A DNA stretch of 64,000 bases from Croceimicrobium hydrocarbonivorans (GTDB taxonomy: Bacteria > Bacteroidota > Bacteroidia > Flavobacteriales > Schleiferiaceae), in assembly GCF_014524565.1 (NCBI RefSeq), contig NZ_CP060139.1, forward strand, positions 1,557,501-1,621,500. The letters run 5' to 3'. A program made the position numbers and the translations under genes. The first letter of the stretch is position 1. The number at the start of each line of letters is the position of its first letter. The notes below the pieces were generated by a model. It worked only from the letters and a program-made list of their open reading frames with translations. It made no database searches and was not told the DNA's origin. This document shows, one piece after another, positions 26,362-34,000 of this stretch.

Positions 26362-27456
26362 TTATTTGTTTGAGCGGGCGATATTGAATCCTAACATGAT
26401 TCCCACTACATGGGAGTCGAAGGTGGGCACCTGCGAATAGTAGATGTTAACGGGGAAGTTGATATGACCAGAGCGGAAGGTTTTGCCTACCGCCACGATT
26501 AATCCGGTAGTTAAATCCAGATCACCGCGACGGTCGATATTCAAAATTCTGGTGAAGGGTGCACCCTCAGGCACTTCACCTATATGCCATTTTTTATCAT
26601 AGTCGTAATAACCATAGGCAGTACGACTAAAGCGGAACACCGGACCAAAGCCAATTTCGAAGCCTTTATAACGAAAGCCATTTAGGAGAGTTAGACTGGG
26701 ACTGGCATATTTGGTTTCAATGGCATTAATAGATCCAATGATTTCCAATAAAGCCTGAAAATGCCCGGAACTCACATACTGCACTTCATGCTGATAAGCA
26801 AATACAGTTGAGTAGTTAACCGAGTTATAGCCACCATCAGCCTCCGGTTCCTGCAATCGTTTACCAACCTGGCCCCCAATCACCTGCATTCCGAAACGAG
26901 GACCATTAAGTCTGAGGGTTTGCCCATCGGTAATAACCGGCTTCTCCACATTAGTTAGTTTGGCTTTTAATTCGGGGTCCCCTGGCAGGTCCAGAAGACT
27001 GGCGATAGACACCTTAGCCATCATTTGGAGGTAATCTTCGTCGTATACATACTCATTGACATCCGAGCGAGAGATCCGCTCTTTCTGCACATCAATCATC
27101 CTTAAAATGAAAATGATCTTGGAACCAAAGCGTTGAACGGAACCGCTCAACATAAAATCGGCCCCAATTTGCTTTCCAATATCAATTAGGGCCGATTTAC
27201 CAAAAGCCTCATTAGGGTTTATTTTATTTTCCTTCATTTTGGCTTCTACATCGTACTTATCCAGTACTTCAAATTTTTGGGCTTTCTCAAGCTCAAATCG
27301 AATCAAATTTGCCATGGCAATATTGTCGAGGGCAATGCCGCTGGCATCTACACTAATTATAGCTACACTTCGGTAATTTTCTGTGTTGGGTTGTGCTTGG
27401 AGGCTTGCGCCGAATAGTCCGAAAATCGTGATCAGACCTAAAACCATCTTTTTCAT
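26362..27456 (-). CDS. Exported CsgG/LpoB-like protein
   Basis: 364 residues with a signal peptide (LGLITIFGLFGASLQAQ). Residues about 28-150 have the TolB-N/CsgG-like fold: 'RSVAIISVDASGIALDNIAMANLIRFELEK', 'FEVLDKYDVEAKM', 'IGADFMLSGSVQRFGSKIIF', 'MIDVQKERISRS'. The C-terminal 200 residues are beta-rich with many Tyr/Phe/Gly, looking like a small outer-membrane or surface domain. Role unknown; the N-terminal fold is found in outer-membrane lipoproteins that assist secretion or cell-wall synthesis, but here there is no lipobox. Confidence 0.7.
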   Translation of the reverse strand: MKKMVLGLITIFGLFGASLQAQPNTENYRSVAIISVDASGIALDNIAMANLIRFELEKAQKFEVLDKYDVEAKMKENKINPNEAFGKSALIDIGKQIGADFMLSGSVQRFGSKIIFILRMIDVQKERISRSDVNEYVYDEDYLQMMAKVSIASLLDLPGDPELKAKLTNVEKPVITDGQTLRLNGPRFGMQVIGGQVGKRLQEPEADGGYNSVNYSTVFAYQHEVQYVSSGHFQALLEIIGSINAIETKYASPSLTLLNGFRYKGFEIGFGPVFRFSRTAYGYYDYDKKWHIGEVPEGAPFTRILNIDRRGDLDLTTGLIVAVGKTFRSGHINFPVNIYYSQVPTFDSHVVGIMLGFNIARSNK

Positions 27457-27548
27457 AATCGAATTGTTTTATTGATTATGAGACCAAAGCTATGCGTGCA
27501 TAACTTTTAGATAAAACGGTGAAACGCCGCTTTAACTAAGTAATCCGG

Positions 27549-27563
27549 CACTTTTCGCAAGCC
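27549..27563 (-). repeat. GCGAA-centred palindrome copy 1
   Basis: On the minus strand GGCTT GCGAA AAGTG. It forms a perfect 14-bp inverted repeat with copy 2 (27548-27561 against 27627-27640), 76 bp apart centre to centre, in the divergent region between the CsgG-like gene and the HTH regulator. Confidence 0.6.
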
Positions 27564-27624
27564 TGGCATGAGAAACTAAAAATTTTCGTTAACATCTTGC
27601 GGCATATCGGAATGACGCACCCCT

Positions 27625-27639
27625 CACTTGCGAAAAGTG
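27625..27639 (+). repeat. GCGAA-centred palindrome copy 2
   Basis: CACTT GCGAA AAGTG, a perfect 5-5-5 inverted repeat 46 bp before the HTH regulator start codon. Likely an operator; third copy at 48156. Confidence 0.6.
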
Positions 27640-27684
27640 CAAATAGTTGTGTGCAATATTGCGATTTATGCGTATTTTAGGATT

Positions 27685-28689
27685 ATGACAAAATCTCAAA
27701 CCTTACAGATGCTTTTCGTTGACCGCCTGCAGGAGCTTATTCCCCCCGGTCAATCTTTGGCTCCGGTGCTTGCCGAAGCTCTGGACATCAGTATGGACTC
27801 TGCTTATCGTCGAATTAATGGTAAAACCACCTTTAGCTTAGAAGAAGCCTTGGTACTGGCCCGTCAGTATAATTTAAGTCTCGATGGTCTTACCGACCCC
27901 ACCCAGCAGAATGCCCATTTCAGCTTTCAGGATTTACAGCCCAGCTTCAGCAGTTTTTCCGAGTATTTGGATTTGCTCCTCAATAATTTGAATCGTTTAG
28001 CAGCGGCTCCCGATGCCCGGCTCTACTATTCCTGTTTGGACATTCCCATCTTTTTCAATTTGGGTTCTCCGCAAATTGCCGCCTTTAAAATGTTCTATTG
28101 GATGCATTCCATTTTAGAGGTGGAAGAGCTGCAAACCAAAATCTTCGAACCGGAGCTTATCCCGGATTACTTTCTGGAAAAAGGAAAACTGATTTACGAT
28201 ACCTATTGTAAAATCCCGTCCATAGAACTGTGGACCACCAATACCCTAAACAGCACCTTAAGGCAGATTGAGTATTATAATAATGCCGGGCATATTCGTT
28301 CCCCCGAAGTAAATGAAGCCCTTTTTGCGGATTTGCAAATTATGCTAGACCGACTCAATACTATGGCCGAAAAAGGAACCAAGGTTATTGATCGCGTTCC
28401 CACGGATAAGGAGAAAGACAATTACAAGCTCTACGAAAGTGATATCGAATTAACCGGTAATGGTGCCTTAGCGATGGTAGGTGAGCACCGCCTCAGCTTT
28501 ATCGGCCACCTTACTTTCCACACCCTAACCTCCGATCATCCGGCCTTGAATCAAAAAACCCTGCTTTGGTACGAGCGTCTGGTGCGCAAAGCCAACCTGA
28601 TTAGCAGTGTATCGGCTAAATATCGCTATCAGTTTATCAGCCATCTTCAGGCCGACCTGGAAGCTACTAAAGCACGCATACTCGGATAA
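27685..28689 (+). CDS. HTH-domain regulator, uncharacterised
   Basis: 334 residues from the ATG at 27685; the longer frame begins at a TTG inside the palindrome and is unlikely. The first 70 residues form an HTH of the XRE/BetR kind ('LAPVLAEALDISMDSAYRRINGKTTFSLEEALVLARQY'). The rest is helical with no recognised ligand domain ('FSSFSEYLDLLLNNLNRLAA'). Cytoplasmic. It overlaps the WYL regulator gene by one base (TAATG), so the two are translationally coupled. The palindrome pair upstream suggests autoregulation. Confidence 0.7.
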   Translation: MTKSQTLQMLFVDRLQELIPPGQSLAPVLAEALDISMDSAYRRINGKTTFSLEEALVLARQYNLSLDGLTDPTQQNAHFSFQDLQPSFSSFSEYLDLLLNNLNRLAAAPDARLYYSCLDIPIFFNLGSPQIAAFKMFYWMHSILEVEELQTKIFEPELIPDYFLEKGKLIYDTYCKIPSIELWTTNTLNSTLRQIEYYNNAGHIRSPEVNEALFADLQIMLDRLNTMAEKGTKVIDRVPTDKEKDNYKLYESDIELTGNGALAMVGEHRLSFIGHLTFHTLTSDHPALNQKTLLWYERLVRKANLISSVSAKYRYQFISHLQADLEATKARILG

Positions 28690-29375
28690 TGGAACGTTTG
28701 CCACGCCTTATTGCCTTGCTCACCATGCTGCAAAGTCGGAAAGTGCTTACCGCCGCTCAAATGGCCGAGCGCTTTGAGGTAAGTGTCCGCACCATATACC
28801 GCGACCTTCGCGTGCTGGAAGAAGCGGGCATCCCCATTGGGGCCGAGGCCGGTGAAGGCTATTTCTTAGCCGATGGTTATCGTTTGCCCCCCTTACAAGT
28901 GAGTGAAATGGAGGCCTTCGCGATTTTAATTGCCAATACGCTTTTGCAAAGGCATGGCGACCAAAGCGTAAAAGAAGCTTTTAGCAGCCTGAGCGATAAA
29001 GTGAGTAATCTGTTGCCTACGGATCAAAAAGAAAGGCTGGGTCAATTGGACTTAAAAATGGGTACTTCCTTACCCTCCCGCAATAAGAAAGAAGCTCAAT
29101 TACTCAAAATTCAAAAGGCCATAGTAGAATATCAAATCCTGCATTTGAAGTATCTCGACTCTGCAGGAAAATGGAGCGAGCGGGATGTAGAACCCCTGGG
29201 CCTATATTTCACCGTCGAAAGCTGGGTAATGGTTGCCCATTGCCGATTGCGCCAGGAAGAACGGGAATTTCGCGTTGATCGAATTCAAGAGATTTTGGAT
29301 AAAGACGAGCACTTTGCCTTACGACCCTTCGCTTTACAAGGCTATTTTCAAAAAAAGCAGGAATCCCATTTATAG
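28689..29375 (+). CDS. YafY-type transcriptional regulator (HTH_11 + WYL)
   Basis: 228 residues. N-terminal winged helix 'LTAAQMAERFEVSVRTIYRDLRVLEEAGI' and the following 'AEAGEGYFLADGYRLPPL' are the DeoR-like HTH_11 region; C-terminal WYL-type domain ends with 'EREFRVDRIQEI'. The Trp-Tyr-Leu triplet itself is changed (LHLKYLD). Transcriptional regulator, ligand unknown. Start shares a base with the stop of the upstream HTH gene. A TGACA-N6-TGTCA palindrome follows 4 bp after its stop and precedes the small monooxygenase-like gene it may control. Confidence 0.85.
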   Translation: MERLPRLIALLTMLQSRKVLTAAQMAERFEVSVRTIYRDLRVLEEAGIPIGAEAGEGYFLADGYRLPPLQVSEMEAFAILIANTLLQRHGDQSVKEAFSSLSDKVSNLLPTDQKERLGQLDLKMGTSLPSRNKKEAQLLKIQKAIVEYQILHLKYLDSAGKWSERDVEPLGLYFTVESWVMVAHCRLRQEEREFRVDRIQEILDKDEHFALRPFALQGYFQKKQESHL

Positions 29376-29379
29376 CTAC

Positions 29380-29395
29380 TGACATACTGTTGTCA
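29380..29395. promoter_or_regulatory. TGACA-N6-TGTCA palindrome before the small monooxygenase-like gene
   Basis: Perfect 5-6-5 inverted repeat, 12 bp upstream of GAATTTTG (29407-29414), a one-mismatch -7 element. It covers the -33 region, a position typical of a repressor site. The WYL regulator just upstream is the natural candidate. Confidence 0.5.
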
Positions 29396-29436
29396 TAGGC
29401 CCCCGCGAATTTTGTTGACCTAAAAACACATATCAT

Positions 29437-29748
29437 ATGTCAACAAAAAAACTTTGTTTAGAATTGGTAAGCTGTCGCTTTCGCGATGAAGTAAATGCCG
29501 AGCAAGCTCAAAAAGCCTTAGCTCAATTAAATGATTTTTTAAAGGCGCAAAAAGGCTATCGCAATCGCACTTACACCGAAATGGAACATCCAGTTTACCT
29601 CGACCTGGTTTGGTGGGATAGCCTTGATGATGCCAAAGAAGCTTCGGAACGAGCCATGCAATCGGAGCTTTGCAAAGAGGTTTTCGCCTTGATGGATCTC
29701 CCCAATGTAGCCATGGAACACTATGAATTGGTATCGGATCCTCACTAA
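29437..29748 (+). CDS. Small ABM-like (dimeric alpha/beta barrel) protein
   Basis: 103 residues, no signal peptide. The layout 'LELVSCRFRDEV ... FLKAQKGYRNRTYTEMEHPVYLDLVWWDSLDDAKEASERA' fits the ferredoxin-like antibiotic-biosynthesis-monooxygenase fold, with the Trp-Trp-Asp-Ser core. No catalytic residues can be named for this family from sequence. Sits directly after the WYL regulator with an intervening palindrome, so it is the regulator's probable target. Confidence 0.65.
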   Translation: MSTKKLCLELVSCRFRDEVNAEQAQKALAQLNDFLKAQKGYRNRTYTEMEHPVYLDLVWWDSLDDAKEASERAMQSELCKEVFALMDLPNVAMEHYELVSDPH

Positions 29749-29819
29749 ATTTCAATTTTTTAAGATTTTACTAAGTACCTGTCCTTGATTGGATTGCCAT
29801 CTTTGGGGAAATTTAATCT

Positions 29820-30935
29820 ATGCGACAGGTACTATTCTATTTCCTCCTGACTCCTATTTTCCTTTCGGCGCAAAGCCTCACCGAAGCCGAAGCTCAAATC
29901 TCCTTCGCCAAGGAAAGTCGCAGTCATGACTACTATGTAAAACAAGCCGCTCTCTGGTGGCAGGAAATAGAAAAGAGCCCCAAGGATGAAATGGCCTGGT
30001 GGAATTACTACCGTGCTTGTCGCAATGCCGAGGGCAGCGCTGGCTGGAACCCCGACTTTGTAAATCATGGTCCGCAATTAAGAGTGGGGAGCGATATTGT
30101 TGCCCTTATGGAGGAAGCCATTCCCGGCACTTTCATTTACCATTATGTAAAAGGCTCCACCGGTGGGGTCGATCCTCAGGCGGGAGATCACCTGCTCAAA
30201 GCCTATGAGATGAATCCCGATTTCCCGGGTTTACTGGCTCCTTTGGTAACCTATAGCATCAGCACCCACAATGAAGCTTTACGGAAGGAGGCTAATCTGC
30301 GTTGGTATCGCAGTGGAGACTATTCGGCAGCCTGGCTCGATTTCGCCTACAACCTCTTACAGTCTGTGGAACCCAATGGCATTCTCTTAACTCAGGGAGA
30401 TAATGACAGCTATCCGCTTTGGATGCTGCAAGATGCTTTGGCTATCCGCACCGATGTGCAAGTCATTAATATCGACTTTCTACTCTTTGCTGAATTCCAG
30501 GAACCCACCTTCGCGAAATTGGGTTTAAAGCCTTTCAAATTTGAGAAGATTGAAATCGGAGAATTCGCCAAAAACTGGCAAAATGTATGCACCTATTTCC
30601 TGGATCAATATTCGGGAGAGCGGCCCCTTCATATCTCTTTTACCGTGAACAAAGCCAATTACCGGGACTTCAAAGATCAGCTCTATGTGCGTGGTTTCAC
30701 TTATCGAATTTCTAAAGAGGGTGAAGCTAAAAACCGCAATTTGGAACTGTTTAGAGAGGTCTTTCGTTGGGATAGCTTCCTTCGGGAACTAGAGCTTAAT
30801 CCATCCGCCGCAAGGCTGAAAGAAATGCAACAACATTATGCCCTTTTTCTAGAGAGCATAGAGACCTTTAAATCAGATTTAGCGCCTTGGGAAATGCAGA
30901 AAGTAATGGCCCTCGAAAAAATCACAGGAAAATAA
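29820..30935 (+). CDS. Exported protein with DUF2723-C-terminus-like domain
   Basis: 371 residues with a signal peptide (FYFLLTPIFLSAQ). N-terminal part is TPR-like ('AALWWQEIEKSPKDEMAWWNYYRACRNAEG'). The central 'PNGILLTQGDNDSYPLWMLQDALAIRTDVQVINIDFL' strongly recalls the soluble C-terminal part of DUF2723 membrane glycosyltransferases ('GDNDTFPLWY...RTDV'), yet there are no membrane segments here. Function unknown. A one-mismatch -7 element (CATCTTTG, 29798-29805) lies just upstream. Confidence 0.6.
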   Translation: MRQVLFYFLLTPIFLSAQSLTEAEAQISFAKESRSHDYYVKQAALWWQEIEKSPKDEMAWWNYYRACRNAEGSAGWNPDFVNHGPQLRVGSDIVALMEEAIPGTFIYHYVKGSTGGVDPQAGDHLLKAYEMNPDFPGLLAPLVTYSISTHNEALRKEANLRWYRSGDYSAAWLDFAYNLLQSVEPNGILLTQGDNDSYPLWMLQDALAIRTDVQVINIDFLLFAEFQEPTFAKLGLKPFKFEKIEIGEFAKNWQNVCTYFLDQYSGERPLHISFTVNKANYRDFKDQLYVRGFTYRISKEGEAKNRNLELFREVFRWDSFLRELELNPSAARLKEMQQHYALFLESIETFKSDLAPWEMQKVMALEKITGK

Positions 30936-31012
30936 ACTAAGATGCTTGCGGCACTTTAGAGCTTAGCTTAACTTGTAGGGGTTCAAGCTTTTCAATTCTA
31001 GTTCTGCAATTC

Positions 31013-34000
31013 ATGACTTTTCGCCGTCTTTCCCTGCTCTTGCTCAGTCTCTTTATCCTGAGCTGTAACAACCAACCTGAAATCCCCGAAAATGACCCGG
31101 CTTTTGCCGATTATATCCTGGCCCATACCTCAGGAGTCATTTCTGCTTATTCGGAGATTGAGATTCATCTGGCCCAAGACCTAAATCCCGGGGTGGAACC
31201 CGGAACCCCCATTGAAGCGAAGATCTTTGATTTCAGTCCGGACATCAAAGGCCAGGCAGTTTGGGAAAGTAGCAGCGAAATTCGCTTTAAGCCGGAAGAA
31301 AGTCTTAAACCTGGCCAGCATTACAGCGCTGAATTCGAATTGGGCAGCCTCACCACGGTAGAGTCCAAATTAAAAACCTTCGAATTTGCTTTTCAAGCCA
31401 TTGAACAGTCTTATGCCTTGCTGCAATTTCATATCGAACCCTATCAGGCTAAAAACCCTGCTTTAAATGTTTTAAAGGGAGAGATCAATACCGCCGATTT
31501 AAGTCATGCCGAAGAGCTGAGTGAAGCCTTGAAGTTTGAAGGTATAGAAAGCAGCTCTATTCATTGGAACCCCGGTAGCGATGAGCACCGTTGGCTCTTT
31601 AGTATTGATTCGATTGAACGAAAGGAAAAGGCTTCCGAGATTCCCATCCTTCATAAGAGTAAAGAAATTGGCAGCCTAAGGGTACCCAGCCTCTCCGACT
31701 TTGAGGTGATTGGCGTTTACGTACAGCAATTACCGGTGCAAAAAATCAGCATCTCCTTTTCTGATCCTCTCAGCGAAAAACAAAGTACCAGCGGTATGTT
31801 TCAGGTGGACGGCGAAGATGTAGCCTCTCTGGAAATTGAAGGCTCCGTAGTGCATCTCTACCCTAAGAGTCGTAAAACCGGTACGGTGGCTCTAAAAATT
31901 TACCCGGGCTTAAAAAACATCCTCGGCTACAAATTCCCTAAAGAATACATTACACAGGTAAGCTTCCAGGCGCGGAAACCCGAAATTCGTTTTGTAAACA
32001 GTGGTACCATCATCCCCACCAAGGGTTCCGTAAATATTCCTTTTCAGGCAGTAAGCCTACGTGCGGTAGACCTTAAGGTGTATCAAATCTTCGCCAATAA
32101 GGTGCATCAGTTTTTACAAATTAATAAACTGAGTGGCAAACGCGAATTACGAAGGGTAGCTCGCCCTATTCATCGTGAACGCATTGAACTGGATGGCGAA
32201 GGCTTAAACCTGCAAGAATGGAACAATTTTGCCATCGACCTGGATCGCATCATCGAAAGGCAACCGGGTGCTATCTACCGCATTGAAATCGATTATCAAA
32301 AAGCCTATTCGCTTTACCCTTGTGAAGGCGACGAGAATAGTGAACTGCAAAGTCTGGAGGCCGAAAACTGGGATGAACCCGAAGAAGTATTCGACGAAGA
32401 CTATTACGACTACTGGTACTTTGATGGTTATGATTACAGCGAACGCGATAATCCTTGCCATATCTCTTATTACAACCGCTCTCGGAAAATTGAGCGCAAT
32501 GTCTTAGCCTCCGATATTGGCCTGGTGGTAAAGGGAACCGATAAGGAATGGTATGCCTATGCCCAACGCATTTCGAGCACCAGCTCCTTAAATGGGGTTA
32601 AAATCAAATACTACAATTATCAAGGTCAACTCATTAAAGAAGGAGTTACCGATGGAGATGGCTATCTGCGCTTAGATTTAGACACCCGACCATTTTTAGT
32701 GGTGGCGGAAAGTGGCTCCGAGCGCGCTTACCTCAGTCTGGAAAACAGCAGCAGCCTTTCCGTTTCCAGCTTTGCCGTTGGAGGTCGCGATGTGAGTACC
32801 GGCATTGAAGGGATGATCTATACCGAGCGCGGAATTTGGCGACCTGGAGATACCCTCTTCCTCGACTTCATTTTAAACGACACCAAAAACCCCTTACCGG
32901 CCAGTCACCCCATCGTGCTCACTTTAAAAGACCCTCGCGGTCAAGAGGTCTATCGCACGGTTCAGCCTCGGAAATCGGTTCAAATATTCAGCTTCCCGGT
33001 AACCACCAGCAAGGAGGCCATTACTGGTAATTACAGCGCGCAAATCAAAGTGGGTGGTAAAAGCTTTTACAAATCTCTACCCATTGAAACCATCCAACCC
33101 AACCGCCTCGATATCACCCTGAGTGCACCAGCGGAAATTATCGATGGTAGCCAAAGAGGTGAAACCGAAATTAAGCTGGAAGCCGAATGGCTCACTGGTG
33201 CATCAGCCTCAGATTTGCAGGCAGAAGTGCGTGCCAGTATTTCGGGGAATCCCAGGGCTTTCGCCGATAAGCACCCACTTTTTGATTTCTACGATGAATC
33301 GCGTTCCGTTCCTTCCATGTCGGGCAATGAAATCTTCAATGATAAATTAGATGCCACAGGAATGGCCGACATCACCGCCGATTTGGGTTACCTGAAAAAC
33401 AGCCCCGGAATGCTCCGCCTCAATATGGGCACCAAGGTCTTTGAGCCCGGCGGTCGTTTTAGCATTAATAGCACCAGCCTCGAATTAGCGCCTTTCAAAA
33501 ACTTTGTGGGTATCCAAATGCCCGAAACCAATAAATACGGCTATCTCGAAACTGAAAAAGATCATCCGGTAGGCTTAATCCGGGTAAACCAAAAAGGCGA
33601 AGCTGTCAATGGCAAGGTTAAGGTGAGTGTTTACAAGGTGAGTTGGTCTTGGTGGTGGTCGGCCCAAAGAGGCAATGCCACCTACTTAAATAACAGCTCC
33701 AATAACCGTATTGCCAGCGAAGAAGTAGAGCTAGTAAATGGCCGCGGTCGTTACACTTTAAACATACCTGATGACCATTGGGGTCGACTCTATATCGTTG
33801 TTGAAGATCCAGAAAGTGGTCACCGTAGCTCCAGTCTGGCCTATGTAGATTGGGGCTGGGGCCGCGATCGCAGTGGCAGAGCCGGTGGTGAATCAGTAAG
33901 TGTATTGAATGTTCAAACCGATAAGGACAATTATCAAGTGGGCGAAACCGCTAAAATCAGTGTGCCCAGTGCCGCAGGTGGTCGCTTAATCCTCAGCTAT

